Part shown: piece after piece, positions 42,677-49,762 of the stretch
Layout: every line of letters begins with the position of its first letter
How positions within the stretch are numbered: the stretch's first letter is position 1
Assembly (NCBI GenBank): GCA_963734685.1
Contig: CAVTIC010000007.1
Span: 1,240,001-1,304,000, forward strand
Reading direction: 5' to 3'
DNA: 64,000 nucleotides
DNA from: JAOUEA01 sp963734685
GTDB taxonomy: Bacteria; Actinomycetota; UBA4738; HRBIN12
Notes under the pieces: generated by a model
What the model was told of the DNA's origin: nothing
What the model saw: only the letters and a program-made list of their open reading frames with translations
Database searches by the model: none
Made by a program: the position numbers and the translations under genes

Positions 42677-43552
42677 TCACGACAGCACCACCGATCGGGT
42701 GAGGTGCTGCGGATGATCAGGGTCGAGTCCTCGCCGCTCGGCGAGGGCAAGCGTGAGGCGGTGCACGCGCACCAGCTCCGCCATCGGATCGAGGGTCGCC
42801 ATGCGAACCGAGGCGCCCACGGCGCGGACGTCGTCGGCGATCGACGGGTCGGGCGAGCCGATCACCCACACGAGGGTGCGAGGGCCGGCGATGCTGATCG
42901 GGCCGTGTCGGTATTCCATGGCGGGGTATGCCTCGGTGTACGTCTGGCTGGCCTCGCGGAGCTTGAGTGCCGCTTCCTCGGCGATGCCGACGCTCCACCC
43001 GTGTCCGAGGAAGACCAAGTGTTCGGCGGCGAGGGCGTCGGTATCGACCGGTTCGGCGAGCGCCTGCTCGGCCTCGGCGATCACGGGGGCGAGGTCGTCA
43101 CCAAGATGCGCACGGAGTAGAGCCAGCGTGCTCGTCGCGAAGCGCGTCTGCACGACCGAACGTTCGTCGGCGAACTCCAGCGGCACCGCCTCGGTGGCGA
43201 GCGCGACCACCGGGGATGTCGGCACCCCGGTGATCACGGTGGTGCGCCGCCCGGTGAGGTCTCCCAGCAGCCTCACCACCTCGGATGTGGTGCCGCTGCG
43301 GCTGATCGCGAGCACGCGGTCGTATCGACGATGGATCGGGAACTCCGAGGCCGGGAAGGCGTCGGTCTCGCCGTCGCCCCCGGCCTCCCGCAGGGCGGCG
43401 AACGCCCTCGCGATGTACAGCGACGTGCCGCACCCGACGACCCCTACGCGTTCACCGGGGGATGGCAGCGCCGTCGCCGCCTGGGGCGCGAACGACACCG
43501 CCCGGCGCCATGACTCGGGCTGCGATGCAACCTCCTGCGCGGTTTCGCTCAT
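42677..43552 (-). CDS. SIS-domain sugar isomerase/deaminase (GlmS C-terminal/AgaS-like)
   Basis: A 291-residue protein with two SIS (sugar isomerase) repeats: VVGCGTSLYIARAFAALRE (about 38-56), ISRSGTTSEVVRLLGDL (about 84-100), then LGHGWSVGIAEEAALKLREAS and EYRHGPISIAGP, which carry the phosphosugar-binding Ser/Thr loop and the C-terminal active-site features of the glucosamine-6-phosphate synthase isomerase half. There is no glutaminase half, so deamination or isomerisation of an amino-sugar phosphate is likely. First gene of the carbohydrate operon; a TAGAGT box overlaps the palindrome upstream. Confidence 0.88.
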   Translation of the reverse strand: MSETAQEVASQPESWRRAVSFAPQAATALPSPGERVGVVGCGTSLYIARAFAALREAGGDGETDAFPASEFPIHRRYDRVLAISRSGTTSEVVRLLGDLTGRRTTVITGVPTSPVVALATEAVPLEFADERSVVQTRFATSTLALLRAHLGDDLAPVIAEAEQALAEPVDTDALAAEHLVFLGHGWSVGIAEEAALKLREASQTYTEAYPAMEYRHGPISIAGPRTLVWVIGSPDPSIADDVRAVGASVRMATLDPMAELVRVHRLTLALAERRGLDPDHPQHLTRSVVLS

Positions 43553-43556
43553 TCAA

Positions 43557-43578
43557 TCGAACTCTAGAGCAGGTTCGA
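43557..43578. promoter_or_regulatory. Candidate DeoR operator palindrome
   Basis: Perfect 6-base arms TCGAAC (43557-43562) and GTTCGA (43573-43578), with a nested palindrome CTCTAGAG (43562-43569). It sits between the divergent SIS operon and the deoR-type gene and overlaps the -10 box of the SIS operon, so binding would block that promoter. Confidence 0.5.
43561..43566 (-). promoter_or_regulatory. -10 box of the carbohydrate operon
   Basis: TAGAGT on the minus strand, eight bases before the SIS gene ATG at 43552; a leader of at most about two bases is expected. Confidence 0.45.
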
Positions 43579-43628
43579 GCATCTGGTCAACGTGATCACA
43601 CGCCTGGCGCGCATCGGCCGATGACGCG

Positions 43629-43634
43629 TATATT
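43629..43634 (+). promoter_or_regulatory. -10 box of the DeoR-type gene (leaderless)
   Basis: TATATT six bases before GTG 43641, an AT-rich spot in GC-rich DNA; no Shine-Dalgarno. Confidence 0.6.
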
Positions 43635-43640
43635 CGCGGC

Positions 43641-44399
43641 GTGCGACGCGCCGAGCGGCTGGGCGAGATCCTGCAGATCCTGGCGCTCGACGGCGCCGTG
43701 GACGTGGGAGCGCTCGCCACCCGACTCCATGTGTCGGCGGCCACCGTCCGCCGTGACCTGCAGCTGCTCGAGGAGCAGCACATGCTCGCCAGGACCCACG
43801 GGGGTGCGGTGGCGAGCGGCGTGATGTACGAGTTGCCGCTGCGATACAAGGCCGCCCGTCACCATCCCGAGAAGATCCGCATCGCGCGAGAGGCGGCGAC
43901 CAGGATCGCCGAGGGTGCGGTCGTCGGCTTCACCGGAGGCACCACCACGACCGAGGTCGCGCGAGCCGCGCTCGACCTGCGCGGGCTCACGGTGGTCACG
44001 AACGCGCTGAACATCGCCGGGGAACTTGCGATCCGGTCGGACCTCAAGCTCGTGGTCACCGGGGGAACGGCGCGGCCGGAGTCCTACGAGTTGGTTGGCC
44101 CCATCGCCGAGCGAGCGCTCGAACAGCTGAATCTCGACGTCGCGATCGTGGGCGTCGACGGCATCGCCTCAGCCGAGGGCCTCACCACCCACCACGAGGT
44201 CGAGGCCCACACGAACCGGTCGCTGCTCGAGCGCGCGCGAACGGTCGTCGCGGTCGCCGACAGCTCCAAGCTCGGGCTCGTCGCCTTCGCCCGCATCTGC
44301 CCGATCGACGCTGTGGACGAGCTGATCACCGACGATGCTGCCGACGCGTCGACGGTGGCCGCGATCCGCGATGCAGGCGTGGCCGTGACGACCGTCTGA
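43641..44399 (+). CDS. DeoR/GlpR-family transcriptional regulator
   Basis: A 252-residue repressor. The N-terminal HTH reads RRAERLGEILQILALDGAVD, then LATRLHVSAATVRRDLQLLEE (winged helix, about 25-45), then RTHGGAV. The C-terminal DeoRC sensor domain (about 75-235) has the phosphosugar-binding loops VGFTGGTTTTEVAR, VTNALNIAGELA, VTGGTARPESYELVG, VGVDGI and VADSSKLG. Divergent from the sugar cassette, which it most likely represses until a phosphosugar (perhaps an amino-sugar phosphate) binds. Confidence 0.94.
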   Translation: MRRAERLGEILQILALDGAVDVGALATRLHVSAATVRRDLQLLEEQHMLARTHGGAVASGVMYELPLRYKAARHHPEKIRIAREAATRIAEGAVVGFTGGTTTTEVARAALDLRGLTVVTNALNIAGELAIRSDLKLVVTGGTARPESYELVGPIAERALEQLNLDVAIVGVDGIASAEGLTTHHEVEAHTNRSLLERARTVVAVADSSKLGLVAFARICPIDAVDELITDDAADASTVAAIRDAGVAVTTV

Positions 44400-44489
44400 C
44401 ATGGGCCCCGACCCGACCTCGAGCGCCTGCGCGACCTTCCCCTTCGTTCGTACGCGCCTCGCCCGGCCGTTCTGCGCCCACTGAGCGAG

Positions 44490-44816
44490 ATGGCACGAGC
44501 CCGATCCCCCGTGATCGACGCGCACGCGCACCTCGCGCGCTGGTTGACGGGCGCACGGGCCGCTCCCGACGTCGGGGCGCTCCTGGCCACGATGGACGCC
44601 GCGAACGTCGCGACCGTCGTGAACCTCGACGGGATGTGGGGTGACGAGCTGCGCGCCAACCTCGCCCGCTACGACCATGCGCATGCCGGCCGGATCGTGA
44701 CGTTCGCGCAGTGGGATCGATCCCTCTTCGCCGAGTCCCGCGACTTCGGGGAACGACTCGGCGCGCAGGTGCGCGAGGCCGTTCGGCGACGGCGCGCGGG
44801 GCCTCAAGGTGTGGAA
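44490..44816 (+). pseudogene. Amidohydrolase (amidohydrolase_2-like), truncated and frameshifted
   Basis: The start of a metal-dependent hydrolase: VIDAHAHLARWLTG with the HxH metal motif, then ATMDAANVATVVNLDGMWG, ARYDHAHAGRIVTFAQWD and DFGERLGAQVREAV. One extra base near 44785 shifts the frame; corrected, it continues DGARGLKVWKQ and then abruptly loses similarity at about 44816, where DNA of an unrelated, oppositely oriented TPR gene begins. About two thirds of the protein is missing. The break marks a rearrangement boundary. It follows the DeoR gene on the same strand. Confidence 0.7.
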
Positions 44817-44847
44817 ACAGCAGGCCTGTGTCGAGCCGGGGTATCAA

Positions 44848-46203
44848 CTAGTCGCCGGCGTCGAGGATATCTTGGGTGGCAGGTGATGCAAGCACGGACT
44901 CGGCATGTTCCGGGTGCAAGGTCGCCGTGAACTTCCTGATGATGTCGGCCGCCTCACTCGATGCCCCAGCGGCACCTTCGTCGTTACCAACCGCATAGAG
45001 GGCCCGTCCGAGTGCGGCGCGGCTCTGCCACCGCGTTGGAGGATGCCCCAGCCGGTCTGCGCCCTTGACCGCCGCTTCGAGCTCGGTGATGGCCTCCTTC
45101 TCCCGCCCGAGCTCGAGCTGCGCCGCACCGAGGACGATCCGAGCAGACACCACGTACTTCACGCGTTCGATCGAGCGCGCGATCTCGATCGCTTCGAGCG
45201 CGGCCTCCTCAGCATCTTGCCAACGTCCCTGAGCAAGAGCGATCTCGGCGCGGGCGACGGAGAGCCGACCGGGCGCGAGCCACCGCTCCCACCCGGTCGC
45301 ATCGCGAACCCGCTCCCACAGCGAGGGCCATGCGTCTGCAGCCCCCGTCAGCTGACCATCGATCAGATCCGTATAGAGCAGATCCATATCGCTTTGCATC
45401 ACGCCGCTCTCGAAGCCGATCCTGCCGAACAGGTCCTTTGCCTCCTCATTCCGGCGTCGGGCCTCGGAAAGGTCGATGAGGTCGCGCAGAGCCGCGGTCG
45501 AGCAGTTGAGCGCATACGCGCTGGCGATCGCCGAGTCGAGCTCCCGCCCGCTCTCGATCGCCGAGTCGCACGCCTCGATCGCGTCCTCATGGCGCCCGAG
45601 CCCCACCAGCGCTAAACCGGTCGAGGCCCCGTCTCCCCCCGCCTGCCCCAGCTCAACCGCCCTGGCATAGCTGCCCAGCCAGTAGTTCGTCAGCGCGTGC
45701 AAGGTTGCGTGGGCAGCCAGATCGCTGGCTCGCGTGTCGGGAACCCACTCGTTAAGGGCGCGGTCCCCGAGCTCCAGAGCGAGATGAAGGTCGCCCGCCC
45801 CGCCACGTTGGCCATACACCTGGCTGAGCAAGCCCAGCGATGGACCGCGCATCTCTCCGTCGCCCGTCTCGTCCGCGAGTTCGAGCGCTCGCTCTGCGGA
45901 TGCGAGCGCTTTGTCAGTCTCCTCCAGCCACATCGATGCGCGCGCTAGTCCGAACAGCGCTTCGATCTCGTCGCGGCCCTCGAGGTGCGGAAGGAGTTCG
46001 TCGAGTTCACCGGCGCCGCTCGCGAACTCTTCTTGTTCGACCAGCGTGAGGGCACGAAGGAGCCTGATCCGGCGACTAGCGTCCTCATCCGTCCCCGCGA
46101 CCTCGAGAGCCTTGCCGTAGAGCTCCAGCGCCCGAGCCCCATCCCCCTCCTTGCGGGCTCGCTCAGCAGCGGCGACGACGTCTCCCACATCTGGGGGATC
46201 CAC
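44848..46203 (-). CDS. Tetratricopeptide-repeat protein
   Basis: A 451-residue, nearly all-helical protein with about eight to ten TPR units (for example GARALELYGKALEVAG, TDKALASAERALELADETG, HEDAIEACDSAIESG, RWQDAEEAALEAIEIAR, EKEAITELEAAVKGADRLG). It resembles the C-terminal TPR half of actinobacterial signalling ATPases/cyclases, but no catalytic domain is present. GTG 46203 follows a TAGGTT box by six bases. It lies in a short segment between a broken amidohydrolase and a tRNA-Leu fragment, so it may have arrived with a mobile element. Confidence 0.8.
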   Translation of the reverse strand: MDPPDVGDVVAAAERARKEGDGARALELYGKALEVAGTDEDASRRIRLLRALTLVEQEEFASGAGELDELLPHLEGRDEIEALFGLARASMWLEETDKALASAERALELADETGDGEMRGPSLGLLSQVYGQRGGAGDLHLALELGDRALNEWVPDTRASDLAAHATLHALTNYWLGSYARAVELGQAGGDGASTGLALVGLGRHEDAIEACDSAIESGRELDSAIASAYALNCSTAALRDLIDLSEARRRNEEAKDLFGRIGFESGVMQSDMDLLYTDLIDGQLTGAADAWPSLWERVRDATGWERWLAPGRLSVARAEIALAQGRWQDAEEAALEAIEIARSIERVKYVVSARIVLGAAQLELGREKEAITELEAAVKGADRLGHPPTRWQSRAALGRALYAVGNDEGAAGASSEAADIIRKFTATLHPEHAESVLASPATQDILDAGD

Positions 46204-46209
46204 GACGAC

Positions 46210-46215
46210 AACCTA
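46210..46215 (-). promoter_or_regulatory. TANNNT -10 box of the TPR gene (leaderless type)
   Basis: TAGGTT six bases before GTG 46203. Confidence 0.45.
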
Positions 46216-46390
46216 TGTCGGCGGCCCTGCCTCGTCCAACTCGCGACCGTTTCTCGCCCGGGGCGGTTCAGAAGCGGCTACAGCTCTTGCTCACAGCTTG
46301 CTCACGACAGGGCGACACCGCGGGCAAAGGATGACACCAGACGACACGGGACGACACGTAGGACCGGAATCCGTGCGTGGCGCGAGCAAC

Positions 46391-46444
46391 CTTAGGATCC
46401 GGTGGCCGCGAGGCCGTGGGAGTTCGAGTCTCCCCTCTCGCACC
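46391..46444 (+). other. 3' half of tRNA-Leu(TAG), likely attachment-site remnant
   Basis: The sequence runs from the anticodon loop (CTTAGGA, anticodon TAG) through the 3' anticodon strand ATCCG, a long variable arm (GTGGCC-GCGA-GGCC), the T-arm GGGAG-TTCGAGT-CTCCC and the acceptor strand CTCTCGCACC. The 5' half is missing: the upstream bases cannot form the D-arm, acceptor 5' strand or anticodon 5' strand. Such 3' fragments are left by integrases that use tRNA genes as attachment sites. Given tRNA orientation, the foreign DNA should lie to the left. Confidence 0.75.
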
Positions 46445-46457
46445 CGGTGGAAGGGGC

Positions 46458-46898
46458 TCAGAGGAGTCGGGCCTCCATCATCTCCTTCAAGGTGTCGAGA
46501 TCTGCCTGGAGCTGTCGCTTCGCCACTCGTAGCACGACGGGATCAGCGACCTTGAAGAAACCCTTGGTATCGCCGCCCACCTCGATGCCGACGCGAGTTC
46601 CGGTGTCGACGGACTTGAAGGTCACCTTGCCCCAGCGCTCGACCGGCCCCGCGATGCTCCGATAGGCGAACCGTACGTCCTTCTCGAACTCGGTGATCTA
46701 GAGCTCGGTCTCGAGGTGCATGCCGAGGAACTTGCCAGTGGTAGTGCCTTTCGTGCCAAGCCCCGGCGGCTCAGGTGTCGTTTGCCGGGCTTCGAGCACC
46801 ATCGAGGACCACTTGGGATTGTTCTCGATGTGGCTGACGACCCCGAAGACCTCGTGCACCGGGCGGTCGATCGTCGTGCTGACCTCGATGGATCGCAT
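46458..46898 (-). pseudogene. SRPBCC-family protein interrupted by an in-frame TAG
   Basis: One continuous frame encodes a START/SRPBCC lipid-binding-type protein (IEVSTTIDRPVHEVFGVVSH, IENNPKWSSMVLEARQT, then ITEFEKDVRFAYRSIAG, PVERWGKVTFKSV, ending MMEARLL), but codon 67 is TAG (46698-46700). The first part alone is 66 residues. The sequence after the stop keeps family features, so the change is recent or an error. AGGAGGAGG precedes the ATG. A second SRPBCC gene follows upstream on the same strand. Confidence 0.72.
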
Positions 46899-47000
46899 GG
46901 CGACCTCCTCCTGCGGATGCAGGGAACACCTCTACCGCGATGGTCACGGTTGAGCGCGGCGCGGCCGAAGCGTGGGACATGTTCAGGCCCGAGATGGCGC

Positions 47001-47444
47001 TCATGCAGCGGCCCGGCGCTCCGCCTCCTGCTTGAGGCCGGAGAGGACGTGCTGGATCGCCCGACCGATCGCCTTCCGGCTGTACCCCTTCAGCGATCTG
47101 GCGATGAGCCCTTCCCATGACTCCTCAGACCGCACCAGCGTGCCACCCTTCTCAGGTCGCAACCGGAAGACGTGTATCGCCTTGATGCCCATCGTCGTCC
47201 CCGTCCAGGCGATCTCGTTGGGCCGGTCGACGACCTGGAGTGTCGACGTGAGCGAACTTGCACCGGACTTCCACCGGAAGGCCGTTCCAACAGCGACCGG
47301 TCCGGCGAGCTGAGCCGACTTGACGTCTGCGTTCCACCGTGGCCACCCGTCGATGTCTGCGACCACATCCCACACCGTCTCCGGAGGCGCCGCCACCTGG
47401 ATCTCCCCTTCGCCGATCGCCGGGGCTCTCTCGTTGATATCCAT
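47001..47444 (-). CDS. SRPBCC-family (polyketide cyclase/START-like) protein
   Basis: A 147-residue member of the helix-grip superfamily: GEIQVAAPPETVWDVVADID, WPRWNADVKSAQLAGP, VGTAFRWKSGASSLTSTLQV, NEIAWTGTTMGIKAIHVFRL and a C-terminal long helix ending LKQEAERRAAA. These proteins bind hydrophobic ligands; the ligand here is unknown. A TAGGGT box seven bases before ATG 47444 supports the start. It diverges from an SDR gene. Confidence 0.86.
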   Translation of the reverse strand: MDINERAPAIGEGEIQVAAPPETVWDVVADIDGWPRWNADVKSAQLAGPVAVGTAFRWKSGASSLTSTLQVVDRPNEIAWTGTTMGIKAIHVFRLRPEKGGTLVRSEESWEGLIARSLKGYSRKAIGRAIQHVLSGLKQEAERRAAA

Positions 47445-47451
47445 AGCGTCG

Positions 47452-47457
47452 ACCCTA
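47452..47457 (-). promoter_or_regulatory. -10 box of the SRPBCC gene (leaderless type)
   Basis: TAGGGT seven bases before ATG 47444; divergent partner box lies at 47487. Confidence 0.45.
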
Positions 47458-47486
47458 CGCGGGAACACGAGACCCTGCCGTGGAGG

Positions 47487-47492
47487 TAGCGT
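47487..47492 (+). promoter_or_regulatory. -10 box of the SDR gene (leaderless type)
   Basis: TAGCGT seven bases before ATG 47500, favouring that ATG over the GTG at 47491. Confidence 0.4.
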
Positions 47493-47499
47493 GGCCGGC

Positions 47500-48318
47500 A
47501 TGTCGCAGCCCTCCGACCTGCACGGCCATGTCGCGCTCGTCACCGGCGCGAACCATGGCATCGGCGCCGCCACCGCTCGTGTGCTCGCGGGCTGCGACGC
47601 GAGCGTCCTGTTGACCTATCTCCGGTTGGAAGACACCCCCGACCCCGGGTTACCCGACCCCTACGTGCGCGATCGGTCCTCGGATGCCCAGCAGGTCGTC
47701 GGTGTGATCGAAGCCGACGGGGGCCGAGCTGCCGCGATCGAGGCGGACCTCGCGAACGCATCGAGCATCGGCCTCCTGTTCGACGCAGCAGAAGAGCGGT
47801 TCGGCCCCGTGGACATCCTCGTGAACAACGCCAGTGGCTGGGTCGCCGATTCGTTCCGCCCCGAGAGCATCAGTGAGATAGGGAGGAACGTCGTCGCGTT
47901 GTCGGCCCCGACCCTGGATCAGAACTTCGCGATCGATGCCCGGGCGTCGGCCCTCCTGATATCGGAGTTCGCCCGGCGACACATCGCGCGTGGCGCGAAC
48001 TGGGGAAGGATCGTGGGCCTCACGTCGGGTGGGCCACTGGGGTTCCCGCATGAAGTCTCATACGGCGCAGCCAAGGCCGCGCAGGACAACCTCACGATGT
48101 CAGCGGCCGTTGAGCTCGCCGGGCACGGGATCACGGCGAACATGGTGCATCCCCCGGTGACCGACACCGGCTGGATCACGCCGGCCGTGGAACGGATGGT
48201 CCACGACAGCGAGGAGATGTTCCATATCGCCTCGCCCGAGGACGTGGCGAACGTGATCGCGTTCCTCGCGTCCGACCACGCCTCCTTGATCACCGCCAAC
48301 ATCGTCCACCTCAGATAG
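47500..48318 (+). CDS. Short-chain dehydrogenase/reductase
   Basis: A 272-residue classical SDR: Rossmann glycine motif TGANHGIGAATARVL, structural NNASG, active-site Tyr/Lys in SYGAAKAAQDNL, and catalytic Ser within LTSGGPLGF. The form resembles 3-oxoacyl-ACP reductase-like SDRs; cofactor preference and substrate are not determinable, though a charged loop replaces the usual Asp/Arg after strand 2 (LTYLRLED). Start chosen by the TANNNT box; GTG 47491 with GGAGG close by is an alternative. Confidence 0.9.
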   Translation: MSQPSDLHGHVALVTGANHGIGAATARVLAGCDASVLLTYLRLEDTPDPGLPDPYVRDRSSDAQQVVGVIEADGGRAAAIEADLANASSIGLLFDAAEERFGPVDILVNNASGWVADSFRPESISEIGRNVVALSAPTLDQNFAIDARASALLISEFARRHIARGANWGRIVGLTSGGPLGFPHEVSYGAAKAAQDNLTMSAAVELAGHGITANMVHPPVTDTGWITPAVERMVHDSEEMFHIASPEDVANVIAFLASDHASLITANIVHLR

Positions 48319-48434
48319 AGCGCGCTCACCGGGGATCCACACGGGCGTCTCGTGCGCGCGAACGACCCGGCGCGCCCGGGGCTGTGGACCATCCTGAAGC
48401 GGGACTTCCTATCCGATGTGACGGGCCGCGATCC

Positions 48435-49337
48435 TCAGTAGCCCAGACGGTCGAGCATCTTCGGGTCACGCTGCCACTCCTTCATCACCTTGACCCGCAG
48501 GTCGAGGAAGACCCGCTTCCCCACGAGCGGTTCGATCTGCCCGCGCGCCCTGGTGCCGATCGTCTTGAGTGTCTGGCCCCCCTTGCCGATCAGGATGCCC
48601 TTCTGCGAGTCGCGCTCCACCACGATCGATGCGTGGATGCGATCGAGCTCGTCCTCGTGTTCGATCTCCTCGATGACCACGGCCACCGAGTGCGGCACCT
48701 CCTCGCGTGTGACGGTCAGCGCCTGCTCGCGCACGAGCTCCGCGATGCGCACGTCGATCGGTTGGTCGGTGACCTCACCACCGGGGAACAGGGCCGGGCC
48801 CTCCGGCATACGGGTCACGAGCAGCTCCAGCAGCGTGTCGACGCCCATGCCGCCGGTCGCCGAGACGGGCACGATCTCGTCCCAGTCGCCGAGCCGGCCG
48901 GCCGCTGCGAGCTGCGGGATCACCTCGTGGTGGCGGATCCGATCGATCTTGTTCACGACGCAGATGCGCGCCCCGGCGTTGGCCTCGGCCACCTGGTGCT
49001 CGTAGACGTAGGCGTCACCGCGTCCGACCCCGGCCGCGGCGTCGACGACTTGCACGACCACGTCGACGCCCTCGACGGCGTCGCTGACCAGGTCGTTCAG
49101 TCGCACCCCGAACGCGGTCCGTGGCTTGTGGAACCCGGGCGTGTCCGTAAAGACGATCTGCACGTCGCCGGCGGTCCGGATCGCGCGGATGTCGCGCCTG
49201 GTGGTCTGCGGCTTGTCCGAGACGATCGCGACCTTCTCTCCGACCAGGGCGTTCACGAGCGTGGATTTGCCGACGTTGGGCCGTCCGATCACGGCGACGG
49301 TGCCGGCGCGATGACCGCCGCCCGTCGCTGTGCTCAC
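48435..49337 (-). CDS. era: GTPase Era
   Basis: Ribosome-assembly GTPase that binds the 3' end of 16S rRNA. G1 GRPNVGKST, switch with KPQTTR, G3 DTPGFHKP, G4 NKIDR and a C-terminal KH domain (DSQKGILIGKGGQTLKTIG). The 300-residue length is normal. GTG 49337 overlaps the cdd stop by 4 bases; the frame is open further upstream without Era similarity. Last gene of the phoH-ybeY-corC-cdd-era run. Confidence 0.97.
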   Translation of the reverse strand: MSTATGGGHRAGTVAVIGRPNVGKSTLVNALVGEKVAIVSDKPQTTRRDIRAIRTAGDVQIVFTDTPGFHKPRTAFGVRLNDLVSDAVEGVDVVVQVVDAAAGVGRGDAYVYEHQVAEANAGARICVVNKIDRIRHHEVIPQLAAAGRLGDWDEIVPVSATGGMGVDTLLELLVTRMPEGPALFPGGEVTDQPIDVRIAELVREQALTVTREEVPHSVAVVIEEIEHEDELDRIHASIVVERDSQKGILIGKGGQTLKTIGTRARGQIEPLVGKRVFLDLRVKVMKEWQRDPKMLDRLGY

Positions 49338-49762
49338 CGCCGGAGCCGGTCGAGGTCGCTCGGTCCGAACGCGTCGGGCAAGAGCTCGTCGAGCGACCAG
49401 GAGGAACGCACCGCGCCGTCGGCCGATTCGGCGATCACGGCCATGCCGGGCCCGCCGAACTCGAACAGCACTTGGCGGCACCCGCCGCACGGGGGCGTGG
49501 GGTGGTCGGCGTCGGTCACCACCGCCACGCAACGAGCGCTCGAGGCCACGCCCGCCGCAACCGCCATCGCCACGGCGTTGCGCTCGGCGCAGACCGAGAC
49601 GGGGTAGCTCGCGTTCTCGACGTTCACGGCCGCGAAGATCTCGGCACCCGCCAGGAGCGCCGCCCCCACGTGGAACCCGCTGTACGGGGCGTACGCGTTG
49701 GCGCGGATCTCGCGAGCGGTCGTGATCATGCGCTCCAGCAGCTCCGGCTCGATCGACGTCAC
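49334..49762 (-). CDS. cdd: Cytidine deaminase
   Basis: Zinc-dependent deamination of cytidine/deoxycytidine for pyrimidine salvage. A 142-residue tetrameric-type enzyme with YAPYSGFHVGAALLA, ENASYPVSVCAERNAV (zinc Cys and catalytic Glu) and PCGGCRQVLFEF (two zinc Cys). GTG 49762 overlaps the upstream CBS-protein stop by 4 bases. Confidence 0.96.
   Translation of the reverse strand: MTSIEPELLERMITTAREIRANAYAPYSGFHVGAALLAGAEIFAAVNVENASYPVSVCAERNAVAMAVAAGVASSARCVAVVTDADHPTPPCGGCRQVLFEFGGPGMAVIAESADGAVRSSWSLDELLPDAFGPSDLDRLRR

Noticed and set aside
44848..46203. TPR protein as a full signalling ATPase
   Set aside because: No NB-ARC, cyclase or BTAD domain precedes it; only TPR units are present.
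46320..46360. GACGACAC-type short repeats, possible CRISPR
   Set aside because: Only three short imperfect units without regular spacers; no cas genes in the window.
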